A stretch of 64,000 nt of DNA, from NCBI GenBank assembly GCA_024402655.1, contig JAKSTH010000001.1, forward strand, positions 1 to 64,000. Reading direction: 5' to 3'. The stretch is from Treponema sp. (lineage in GTDB: Bacteria > Spirochaetota > Spirochaetia > Treponematales > Treponemataceae). The notes below the pieces were generated by a model. The model searched no databases. It was not told where the DNA came from and worked only from the letters and a program-made list of their open reading frames with translations. Shown here piece by piece: positions 45,788-53,549 of the stretch (positions are counted from its first letter, which is position 1; each line of letters opens with the position of its first letter). Both the position numbers and the translations under genes were made by a program.

Positions 45788-45816
45788 TTGCAAAACCTTA
45801 AATTTAGGGGTATTAT
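45788..45816 (+). promoter_or_regulatory. Predicted promoter of the cheW-recN operon
   Basis: TTGCAA at 45788-45793, a 17-base spacer and TATTAT at 45811-45816. The leader would be about 30 bases, with AGGAG at 45845-45849 before ATG 45855. A conventional layout, in contrast to the leaderless promoters elsewhere. Confidence 0.55.
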
Positions 45817-45854
45817 ATATAAGTATATGCTATTTATGTATAATAGGAGTTTAT

Positions 45855-46328
45855 ATGGCAAGCGTTGATGCACAATTCCAGTTGGTAACATTCCAGTTGG
45901 GCGAAGAATTATACGGTGTAAATATTATGGATGTAAAGGAAATTGTTCGTTTACAGGATGTTCGAGTAATTCCAAATGCTCCTTATTATGTGGAAGGAAT
46001 TATCAATCTTCGTGGCGATATTATTCCAATTATTGATTTACACAAGCGCTTTAGAATTCAGGCTCTCCCTAAAGATGAAACAGATTTTGAAGGTGGATTC
46101 ATTATCTTAAACATAGAAAATAACAAAATTGGTATTATTATTGATAAAATTGCCAGAGTAGTTTCTGTTAAAGGTGAAGATGTAAAAGAACCACCTCAGA
46201 TGATCAGTGGTATTGGTTCTGAATATATAGAAGGTGTTATTCGTGAAGATAACAAATACCTTATTATGTTAAATATTCGGAAGTTATTTAATCCTAAAGA
46301 ATTACAGAAAATTATTGATATTCAGTAA
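45855..46328 (+). CDS. cheW: Chemotaxis adaptor CheW
   Basis: CheW couples chemoreceptors to the histidine kinase CheA. The 157-residue single CheW domain has the typical motifs FQLGEELYGVNIMDVKEIV, VEGIINLRGDIIPIIDL and GVIREDNKYLIMLNIRKL. No CheA or receptor is nearby; instead it leads an operon of metabolic and repair genes. The next ATG directly abuts its stop (TAAATG). It has AGGAG at 45845-45849 and its own promoter. Confidence 0.95.
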   Translation: MASVDAQFQLVTFQLGEELYGVNIMDVKEIVRLQDVRVIPNAPYYVEGIINLRGDIIPIIDLHKRFRIQALPKDETDFEGGFIILNIENNKIGIIIDKIARVVSVKGEDVKEPPQMISGIGSEYIEGVIREDNKYLIMLNIRKLFNPKELQKIIDIQ

Positions 46329-47381
46329 ATGATTAGAACATATAGTACAACAATTCGCCGTAAAGAAATGGATGCCGTACTTACATGTATGGTTGATGAA
46401 CGAATTGGTCCAGGAGAACTGAATCAGCGTTTTATCCAGCAAGTAAAAGAATTTATTAAATGTGATGGTGCTGTTGCTTTGCGCAGTCCTTCTATTGCTT
46501 TAACTTATGCTTTTAAGGCCCTTGGTCTTGAAAAAGGTTCAAAAGTTTTAATTTCTGCGCTTGCGCCTTCATGGCAGTATAAATTAATTGAAAACTCAGA
46601 AATGGAACCTGTAGTTCTGGACGTAGATGAAGCTACTGGGCTTGTTCTTATGAACGAGATTCAGAAAGGTGTAGAAGCAGGTGGAAAAGTTCTTATTCTT
46701 CATGAAACAGAAGGTATTCTCCCTGATTTTGATGCAATTTCTGCTTTTGGAATTCCTTTTATTGAGGATATTTCACAGAGTGCAGGTGCAAGTGTTGCTG
46801 TAAAAGATGAAAATGGTAACGAAACTGGAAGAAAATCAGCTGGTTTGTTTGGTGTTTTCACAATAATGGGACTTGAAGAACGAGATGTTATAACAGGCGG
46901 CGGTGGAGCTGTTTTAATGGCACCTGGACGCAGAGAATGGATTGTTCTTAAGAAATTTGTTGACGAAGCACCACAAACCGATCTTTTGCCAGACATTAAC
47001 TGTGCTTTATCTTGGGTTCAGGTTCGTGAATTTAGTCGCAATGAAAAATCAAGAAAAGAAATATTCAATATGTTTCAGCATTCCTGCATGATTGGCAGAC
47101 ATAAAATGCTTGCTCGCGATTTAGATGAAGGTTCAACAATGTGCTCATTCCCATTGGTTTTAAACAGTTCATATAAAGATGTTAAGCAGTATGCAGCTAA
47201 AAAAGATATTGAAATTGAACCTGCATTTGCAAATTCTGTTATTGCTTATAAAGATGAACTTTCAGAAAAATGTATTCATGCAAAATCGCTTTTATTACGT
47301 TGCGTTCATTTTCCATTGTATCCACGATTAACACATTCGGAAACTGCCAAGATTGTGAAAGTTTTAGGCAGCTTGCCATAA
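46329..47381 (+). CDS. DegT/DnrJ/EryC1-fold protein lacking the catalytic lysine
   Basis: A 350-residue member of the DegT (sugar aminotransferase) fold. Family landmarks are the phosphate-binding ALRSPSIALTYAFKALGL, the PLP-ring stretch FIEDISQSAGAS in place of EDAAQA(H)G, and GGGGAVL in place of GEGG. The PLP lysine normally lies seven residues before that GG; here the position is R185 (LEERDVITGGGG). Arginine cannot form the internal aldimine, so the protein is probably not an aminotransferase. Nearby genes (cheW upstream, nadK downstream) do not reveal a sugar pathway. The fold is fairly clear; the role is unknown. Confidence 0.78.
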   Translation: MIRTYSTTIRRKEMDAVLTCMVDERIGPGELNQRFIQQVKEFIKCDGAVALRSPSIALTYAFKALGLEKGSKVLISALAPSWQYKLIENSEMEPVVLDVDEATGLVLMNEIQKGVEAGGKVLILHETEGILPDFDAISAFGIPFIEDISQSAGASVAVKDENGNETGRKSAGLFGVFTIMGLEERDVITGGGGAVLMAPGRREWIVLKKFVDEAPQTDLLPDINCALSWVQVREFSRNEKSRKEIFNMFQHSCMIGRHKMLARDLDEGSTMCSFPLVLNSSYKDVKQYAAKKDIEIEPAFANSVIAYKDELSEKCIHAKSLLLRCVHFPLYPRLTHSETAKIVKVLGSLP

Positions 47382-47396
47382 TAAGCAGAGAATTAA

Positions 47397-48239
47397 ATGA
47401 AAAAAGTTCTTGTTGTTATCTGTATTACAAAAGATGAATCTATGACACTCGCAAAGGAAGTTGCATCCTTTTTGAAAGACCGTAATATTGCATTTGACTT
47501 TATCAACTTTGATGGTTTTTCAGATGATACAAGTTTTGCTGAATATTCTTTTGTAATAACTTTAGGTGGTGACGGAACTGTTCTTTATGCTGCAAGAAAT
47601 TGTGTAAATCTGAATATTCCTGTTTTTGCAATAAATCTTGGTGAATTTGGTTTTCTTGCATCTGTAGAAAAATCAGAATGGAAAGATAAGTTAGATTTAT
47701 TTATAAAAAATGAACTTCCGGTACATACAAGAAGCATGATGAAAGTTTCTTTGTATAGAGAAGGAAAGTGCATAGTTGAAAAACTTGGATTAAATGATCT
47801 TGTTATAAATGCAAAAAATTCAGCAAAAACAGTATCTTTAGAAATAGAATATAAAAAAATGCCTTTATGTAACTTAAAGGCAGATGGCGTAATTATAAGT
47901 ACTTCTACAGGATCAACTGCATATTCTGCTGCTGCCGGTGGTCCAATTGTTGCTCCTGATGTAAATGCCTTTGTAATGACACCTATAAATGCATTTTCTT
48001 TATCTTCACGACCAATTGTATTAGGGGTAGATGGAGAAATTAGTATTACAGTTCAACCTTGCAGAACAAAAGAAATAAATATGATTGTCGATGGACAGGA
48101 TGGTATTCCATTGCAGTTCAATGACAAAATTATAATTATAGAAAATATTAAAAAAGTAAAGCTTGTTGCATGTAATGATGCAAATTTCTATGAAGCTTTA
48201 CGTTCTAAATTAAACTGGACAGGGGGTCCTCATGCTTGA
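47397..48239 (+). CDS. nadK: NAD kinase
   Basis: NadK (PpnK) phosphorylates NAD to NADP. The 280-residue protein has the GGDGT motif in TLGGDGTVLYAAR, NLGEFGFLAS, the second conserved region NLKADGVIISTSTGSTAYS and MTPINAFSLSSRPIV. Length and motif order are standard. The start at 47397 follows the pseudo-DegT gene by 15 bases, and its stop overlaps recN by 8, the frequent nadK-recN pairing in bacteria. Confidence 0.95.
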   Translation: MKKVLVVICITKDESMTLAKEVASFLKDRNIAFDFINFDGFSDDTSFAEYSFVITLGGDGTVLYAARNCVNLNIPVFAINLGEFGFLASVEKSEWKDKLDLFIKNELPVHTRSMMKVSLYREGKCIVEKLGLNDLVINAKNSAKTVSLEIEYKKMPLCNLKADGVIISTSTGSTAYSAAAGGPIVAPDVNAFVMTPINAFSLSSRPIVLGVDGEISITVQPCRTKEINMIVDGQDGIPLQFNDKIIIIENIKKVKLVACNDANFYEALRSKLNWTGGPHA

Positions 48240-49971
48240 AGAATTAACAATTAAAGATTTTGCACTCATAGAATCCCACTATCTTGAATTTAATAAAGGT
48301 TTTACAGTACTTTCTGGTGAAACTGGTGCTGGTAAGTCTATTATTATTGGAGCTTTATCTTTTCTTTTAGGAGGAAAGGCTGAAGTTTCTCAAATTAGAA
48401 CTGGTAAATCTGAAGCTTCTGTAACTGGTGTATTTTATATTAAACCTCCAGCAGAAATAAAACCTTTATCTGATGATGAAGAAGCTGAAAATGCATACCA
48501 ATGGCTTAATCAGCATGGAATCGAAATTGAAAATAATAGAGTATTGTTGCGTCGTTTTATAAGAGATACAGGAAAATCTGGAGCATGGATTAATGATACT
48601 CCTGTAACTAGAACCGATTTGGCTCAGTTTTCAGCATTTTTAGTTGATATCCATGGTCAGCATGAACATCAGTCTTTAATGAAAGTACCAGAACACAGAA
48701 AGTTTTTGGATAGCAGGGCCGGAATAAATAGCGATGTAGAAGAATTTAAAAAATTATTCACTATTCTTGTAGAAAAAAGAAAAATTTTATCTGAATATTC
48801 TATGTCTGAAAGTGAACGGCTTAGAAAAATTGATATGCTTACTTTTGCTGTACAGGAAATTGAAGAAGCTAAGCTAAAAAAAGATGAAGATGTTATTTTG
48901 GAAGATGAAGAAGCCAGACTTTCATCTTTTGAAAAAATTTATTCTGATGTTGAATCCATTACAGAAGTTTTAGGTAGTTCAGAAAATAGTATTGTAGGTT
49001 TACTTAAAAAGATAAGAAGAGATTCTGCACACCTTGTTGAATTAGATAAATCTGTGTCTGTTTTAGATCAGAGACTTGAATCAGCTTTCTATGAATTATC
49101 TGATATTTCAGATGAGTTTGATTCATATAAAAATAAACTTGTTTTTGATCCTGCCAGATTACAGGAAGTTCAGGACCGGCTTTCTCTTATTTATAATCTT
49201 AAAAAGAAATATGCTTCTTCTGTTAATGCTCCATTAAGCGAAGTATTTGATTATTTTGAAAAAGCTCAGAATTTCTTAAATGAAAACGCTGATGGCAACA
49301 ACAAAAGAGATAAACTTGCTGCTGAAATTAAAGTTCTTGAAAAAGAGATTTTACAAAGAGCTTCAGTACTTTCTGAAAAAAGAAAACAGACTGCAAAAGT
49401 ATTGTCTTCAGAAGTAGATGAAATTCTTGCTAAGCTTGGAATGGGCGGAACAAGATTTGGTGTAAATATTATAGAAAAAGAAGGAACTGAAGCAATTCAA
49501 AAATGTGGACCTTATGGTATTGATAATGTAGAATTCTTGATTAGTGCTAACCCAGGTTCACCATTGCTTCCACTTGCAAAAATCGCTTCTGGTGGTGAAT
49601 TGTCTCGTGTAATGCTTGCTCTTAAAACTATTTTTGCAAAATCTGATTCAGTAGAAACATTAATTTTTGATGAAATTGATACAGGTATTGGTGGTGAAGT
49701 TGCAGTTGCAGTTGGTAGTCATATAAAACAACTGGCAAAAGAAAAACAGATTTTCTGTATTACACACCTTGCAAGTATTGCAGTTTATGCCGATAATCAA
49801 GTTAAGATAGAAAAAGGTGTTGCAGGCGGAATTACATCTTCTAATGTACACTATGTTGAAGGCGAAGAAAGAGTTGCAGAAATTGCCAGAATGCTTTCCG
49901 GTGATTCTGATACAGCTCAGTCTCTGGAACATGCAAGAACAATGCTTAATAAGTATTGTGGAGGGAATTAA
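48232..49971 (+). CDS. recN: DNA repair protein RecN
   Basis: RecN is an SMC-like ATPase acting in double-strand-break repair. The 579-residue protein has N-terminal Walker A SGETGAGKS (about 29-37), the QHEHQSLM motif typical of RecN, a coiled-coil middle (about 170-380), and the C-terminal signature ASGGELSRVMLALK followed by Walker B IFDEIDTGIGG. It overlaps nadK by 8 bases, and its stop overlaps the next ATG (TAATG). Confidence 0.96.
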   Translation: MLEELTIKDFALIESHYLEFNKGFTVLSGETGAGKSIIIGALSFLLGGKAEVSQIRTGKSEASVTGVFYIKPPAEIKPLSDDEEAENAYQWLNQHGIEIENNRVLLRRFIRDTGKSGAWINDTPVTRTDLAQFSAFLVDIHGQHEHQSLMKVPEHRKFLDSRAGINSDVEEFKKLFTILVEKRKILSEYSMSESERLRKIDMLTFAVQEIEEAKLKKDEDVILEDEEARLSSFEKIYSDVESITEVLGSSENSIVGLLKKIRRDSAHLVELDKSVSVLDQRLESAFYELSDISDEFDSYKNKLVFDPARLQEVQDRLSLIYNLKKKYASSVNAPLSEVFDYFEKAQNFLNENADGNNKRDKLAAEIKVLEKEILQRASVLSEKRKQTAKVLSSEVDEILAKLGMGGTRFGVNIIEKEGTEAIQKCGPYGIDNVEFLISANPGSPLLPLAKIASGGELSRVMLALKTIFAKSDSVETLIFDEIDTGIGGEVAVAVGSHIKQLAKEKQIFCITHLASIAVYADNQVKIEKGVAGGITSSNVHYVEGEERVAEIARMLSGDSDTAQSLEHARTMLNKYCGGN

Positions 49972-50774
49972 TGGCTAAAATCTCAGAAGAAACAAGATTA
50001 CATTTTCAGGAAGCAATTCTTCCATATAAAAATAAAATTCAGCAGACTCTTGAAAAAGAAAAAACTATGCTTAATGCAATGCATCCTGGTGATCAGGATT
50101 TGAATTTTAAAAAATTATTATTATGTGAAGATATGATTTATGTTTCTTCTTTGTATGTTGCACAGAATAGTCTTTCTGTAAAACTTATGGAAGTTAAGAA
50201 TAATGATGCACTTAATGATGCAAGAAAAATTCTGTACAAAGCCATTATTTATCTTGAAGATGTAGTAACAAACTTTATTGATGTTTCTTATGCAGATTTG
50301 CAGAAAAATCATGATTCTATAACAAATGTTTCAATAGATAAAAGATACCTTATTGTAAGAAAACTTGGACTTTCTATTAAAATCTTGAAAGATAGTTTTG
50401 GAGATAACAGTAAGTGGAAATGGTCTTTTGTTGAATTGGAAGGTCGTTTTACAACTATTGCAAAAAATCTTATTGATATGCGTGAAGCTTCTAAAGATTA
50501 TTTTGATCCAAGAGCAGAAAATTATGAAACTACAGTTTTATATATTCGTATGATAATTAAATTGCTTAATAATTCTGCAACTGGATATCGCGATAGATAT
50601 GAACTTTCTACACGCCGTATTGATGATATGCGAGATGCAATTAAATATCTTCTTGCTTTGAGAAAATTGTATATTGTTTTAGGAAACTCTGAGCAGGCAG
50701 AAGAAGTAAAGAAAAAGGCGCTTGTTTGGAAAGACAAAATGGATGCAGATCATAAAAAGGGTCTTAGTAACTAA
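49971..50774 (+). CDS. Conserved helical protein, unknown function
   Basis: A 267-residue soluble, mostly helical protein (LHFQEAILPYKNKIQQTLEK, DKMDADHKKGLSN at the end) without signal or membrane segments. I do not recognise a family. ATG 49971 is chosen because GGAGGG lies about 8 bases upstream; it overlaps the recN stop, and its own stop overlaps the next ATG, so it is coupled on both sides. Repeated paired helices in the second half (ETTVLYIRMIIKLLNNSA, DDMRDAIKYLLALRKL) suggest a scaffold or binding protein. The position between recN and an HD-domain gene gives no clear clue. Confidence 0.7.
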   Translation: MAKISEETRLHFQEAILPYKNKIQQTLEKEKTMLNAMHPGDQDLNFKKLLLCEDMIYVSSLYVAQNSLSVKLMEVKNNDALNDARKILYKAIIYLEDVVTNFIDVSYADLQKNHDSITNVSIDKRYLIVRKLGLSIKILKDSFGDNSKWKWSFVELEGRFTTIAKNLIDMREASKDYFDPRAENYETTVLYIRMIIKLLNNSATGYRDRYELSTRRIDDMRDAIKYLLALRKLYIVLGNSEQAEEVKKKALVWKDKMDADHKKGLSN

Positions 50775-51988
50775 TGGAAAAAGATTTTGCTATAAAGATT
50801 TTCGAAGGCTTTTCAATTCAAAGATGGAACGACCTTGTGCGTCCTTTTGATTTAGTTGAAATGGATAAAGCTGCAGAAAAGATGATAATTGCTTATATCA
50901 TTGGCAAATACGAAGAAAAAAAAGGGAAGTATATAAACTGGAACTGGATGATATATGCTTCTATTTTTGACTTACTTAAAAAAATTGCACTTTGTGATAT
51001 AAAAGCACCTGTTCAACAAATGTTAAAAAAAGAATTCCCCCAGGAATATCTTCGTTTAAATGAATGGGTTTTGAATCAGTATAAAAATCTTATTAATGAC
51101 ACAAAGCTTTTTTCTCAATTTACAATTTATATAGGACAAAAAGCTGGTTCTTTTGATATTGATAAATCTTTAACTGATTCTGTACATGTTTATAATGCTG
51201 CTCACAAATATTCTACAATTCGAGAATTAGATATGCTTTCTTTTGTTAATGAAAAGGAACGCTATATTAAAATTGATGCTGATCTAAAAAAAGAAATCCA
51301 GCCATACCTTGATTTGGAAGGTTTACAAAAATTAATGACACATCAAAAAGAATTCGATTTTCTTTTGAAAATAGAACAGCTTCGTTTTCAGACAAGATGG
51401 AATCAAACTCCTAGAATTCCAAAAACTTCAGTTTTAGGTCATTGTTTCTTTGTTGCTGTAATGACAATTCTTTTAGGAAGAGAAGCAAATCCAAAAATGT
51501 GTGAACAGCGAATTGTAAATGACTTTTTTAGTGCATTATTTCATGATTTACCGGAAGCTGTTACTCGAGATATTATTTCTCCTGTAAAACAGGCAACAGA
51601 CGGTCTTCCAACAATTGTAAAAAAGATTGAAGATGAAATTGTAAATAAAGAACTGGTTCCTTTAATGGATGAATCTTATGTAGATGAAGTTATTTATTAT
51701 ACTTCCGATGAGTTTACTAATAGAGTTGTTATTAATGGAGAAACAAAAGAAGTTACTTGGGAAGATTTAAACGAAAAATATAATTCTAAAGAATATATGC
51801 CTGTGGATGGAAAATTGATTCGTGTGTGTGATCATCTTTCTGCGTTACTGGAAGCAGACATTTCTATTAAACACGGAATTACATCATCTCATTTGCAAAT
51901 TGGAAGAGACGGTATTCTAAAGCACTATGAAGAAAATCAGATTGTTTCTGGCATAAATGTTCACAAATTATATTTAGATTTAGTTTAA
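50774..51988 (+). CDS. HD-domain phosphohydrolase (YfbR-like)
   Basis: A 404-residue protein whose C-terminal half (about 205-380) is an HD domain: the metal histidine in LGHCFFVAVM, the H-D pair in ALFHDLPEAVTRDIISPVK and a late aspartate in RVCDHLSALLEA. The phrase HDLPEA...TRDI...PVK recalls YfbR-type 5'-nucleotidases. The N-terminal half (1-190) contains SVHVYNAAHKYSTIRELDML and may be a second, degenerate HD domain. A nucleotidase role is plausible, not proven. Its ATG overlaps the previous stop. It is the last gene of the cheW operon. Confidence 0.78.
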   Translation: MEKDFAIKIFEGFSIQRWNDLVRPFDLVEMDKAAEKMIIAYIIGKYEEKKGKYINWNWMIYASIFDLLKKIALCDIKAPVQQMLKKEFPQEYLRLNEWVLNQYKNLINDTKLFSQFTIYIGQKAGSFDIDKSLTDSVHVYNAAHKYSTIRELDMLSFVNEKERYIKIDADLKKEIQPYLDLEGLQKLMTHQKEFDFLLKIEQLRFQTRWNQTPRIPKTSVLGHCFFVAVMTILLGREANPKMCEQRIVNDFFSALFHDLPEAVTRDIISPVKQATDGLPTIVKKIEDEIVNKELVPLMDESYVDEVIYYTSDEFTNRVVINGETKEVTWEDLNEKYNSKEYMPVDGKLIRVCDHLSALLEADISIKHGITSSHLQIGRDGILKHYEENQIVSGINVHKLYLDLV

Positions 51989-52026
51989 AAAAAATATTTT
52001 CTGACTCTTACTTTTTTATTTTTTCT

Positions 52027-52034
52027 GCCGATAA
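52027..52034 (+). promoter_or_regulatory. GCCGATAA -10 box of the LysM gene
   Basis: An exact match to the sigma-28 -10 consensus, seven bases before ATG 52042. The -35 position (TTACTTTT at 52008-52015) matches TAAAGTTT at 5 of 8 bases with the required 11-base gap. A sigma-70 reading (GATAAT) is also possible. No Shine-Dalgarno precedes the ATG. Confidence 0.45.
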
Positions 52035-52041
52035 TTAAAAT

Positions 52042-52974
52042 ATGAAATTATCTTTTGGAAAAAAATTAATATTAGGTTTGTTTATAGCTACACTTTCAGT
52101 TTCTGCATTTGCTGATGTAAAATACACAGTACAGAAAGGTGACACACTTTATTCTATTAGTAAGAAAAATTCTATTACTTTAGATCAGCTTAGAAAAGCG
52201 AATAATCTTACAGATTCTGATGTAATTAAAATCGGACAAACATTAATTATTCCAGGAAAAGAAGATTCTACAACTACTACAAAAAATACAACTTCATCTA
52301 CTACAAATACAACAACTGCAAAAAATAATGTGTCAGAATATGTTGTTGTAAAAGGTGATACTCTTTACGGAATTGCAAAAAAACAGGGCATGAAAGTTGC
52401 AGATTTAATGGAACTTAATGGATTAAATAATAATTCTGTAATTAAAGTAGGGCAGAAGTTAAAAATTTCTGTTGCAACTTCACCTATTAAAACAACAACT
52501 ACAACTACTACTACAAAAACTACGACTACAACAACTACTACTTCAGGTGGTAATACAACAACTGTTACTACACCAATTCCAGATACAAGAACATATGGAA
52601 ATTCTGTAAGTTCTGATTCAAATACAGTTTGGCCTGTAAAAAATCCTACTGTAACTACAGTAAAGGGTAAAGTAAATGGAGTGCAGCTTTCTGCTCAGAA
52701 AAATGAAAGTGTAACTTGTATCCGAGAAGGCTCAGTAATGTATATTGGTGTTTACCGCGGATATGGTCAGATTATTTTTGTTCAGTCTAAAACTGGAATT
52801 ATTTATGCCTATGCAGGATTAAATACAATCAGTGTTAAGAAAGGTGACTATGTTCTTTTCGGTAAAGAACTTGGAACTGCAGGTGTAGATTCTTTGACAG
52901 GAAAGAGTCAGATAACCTTTATGGTATTCCAGAATGGTCAGTCAATTGACCCTGCAAAAGCACCAAGAAACTAA
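52042..52974 (+). CDS. LysM protein with degenerate LytM (M23) domain
   Basis: A 310-residue exported protein (signal ending VSAFA). Two LysM peptidoglycan-binding domains (about 27-73, starting KYTVQKGDTLYSISKK, and about 104-150, starting YVVVKGDTLYGIAKK) are joined by Thr-rich linkers. A C-terminal M23/LytM fold follows (about 193-310). The metal and catalytic histidines are absent: YAHL reads YAGL and HLHFE reads QITFM. It is therefore probably a non-enzymatic activator like EnvC/NlpD rather than a peptidase. The second linker contains an exact Thr8-Lys-Thr8 run. The mRNA is probably leaderless. Confidence 0.88.
   Translation: MKLSFGKKLILGLFIATLSVSAFADVKYTVQKGDTLYSISKKNSITLDQLRKANNLTDSDVIKIGQTLIIPGKEDSTTTTKNTTSSTTNTTTAKNNVSEYVVVKGDTLYGIAKKQGMKVADLMELNGLNNNSVIKVGQKLKISVATSPIKTTTTTTTTKTTTTTTTTSGGNTTTVTTPIPDTRTYGNSVSSDSNTVWPVKNPTVTTVKGKVNGVQLSAQKNESVTCIREGSVMYIGVYRGYGQIIFVQSKTGIIYAYAGLNTISVKKGDYVLFGKELGTAGVDSLTGKSQITFMVFQNGQSIDPAKAPRN
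52492..52542 (+). repeat. ACN-codon tract encoding Thr8-Lys-Thr8
   Basis: Seventeen codons in the LysM protein linker: eight ACN, one AAA, eight ACN. It is an imperfect trinucleotide repeat, so slippage by whole codons could change linker length without frameshift. It resembles O-glycosylated or flexible linkers in wall proteins. Confidence 0.85.
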
Positions 52975-52979
52975 TATAA

Positions 52980-53549
52980 TTAAGATTTAATAATTTTCGT
53001 ACACTTTTTAAACAACTCCATACAGGTTATAGCATCATCTAATGCTCTGTGGGAGTTGCCTTTATTTATACCTAAATAATCAGCTAAAAAAGCAAGTTTA
53101 TGACTTTCTGCTTCAGGATATGCCCAGCGGGAATATTGAAGTGTATCTATTGCTTTATTAGTTGTATGGGTAAGATTTCCACAAAAACACTCCATATTAA
53201 TAAAATTCAAATCGAATTGTGCGTTATGTGCTATTAATATAGTATTTCCAATGTAGTTTTTAAACTCACCAATATAATCTTCAAGATAGGGACAGTCTTG
53301 AACCATGGAATCTGTTATGTGAGTCAGTTCTGAAATTAGTGGTGGAATTTGACAATGAGGGTTAAAAAGATGATGCCATTTTGAAATGACACCATCCTTT
53401 GAGAACTGTACGGCACCAATTTCCATGACTCTTGCAGTTTTACAAGAAATACCTGTAGTTTCGGTGTCGATGGCTGTAAAAACTGCGCCACTTTCATATA
53501 AAAGACGCAGTTTTTTATATTCCTTAAGAATCTTATTTAGATGCTTCAT
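52980..53549 (-). CDS. DnaQ-like 3'-5' exonuclease
   Basis: A 189-residue DEDDh exonuclease. Exo I is AIDTETTGI (D and E), Exo II is HNAQFDLNF, and Exo III is SHRALDDA, giving the H-x4-D pattern. It resembles the epsilon proofreading subunit or PolC-type exonuclease domain, standing alone here. I chose the ATG at 53549 (MKHLNKILKEYKK); earlier in-frame starts would lie deep within the upstream mutase gene. It overlaps the end of that gene by 17 bases. Whether it proofreads for DNA polymerase III or acts on RNA is unknown. Its stop is 5 bases from that of the convergent LysM gene. Confidence 0.85.
   Translation of the reverse strand: MKHLNKILKEYKKLRLLYESGAVFTAIDTETTGISCKTARVMEIGAVQFSKDGVISKWHHLFNPHCQIPPLISELTHITDSMVQDCPYLEDYIGEFKNYIGNTILIAHNAQFDLNFINMECFCGNLTHTTNKAIDTLQYSRWAYPEAESHKLAFLADYLGINKGNSHRALDDAITCMELFKKCTKIIKS

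Noticed and set aside
52269-52542. The Thr-codon repeats as a CRISPR or tandem-array candidate
   Set aside because: There are no regular spacers; the sequence is in-frame coding for linkers in the LysM protein.
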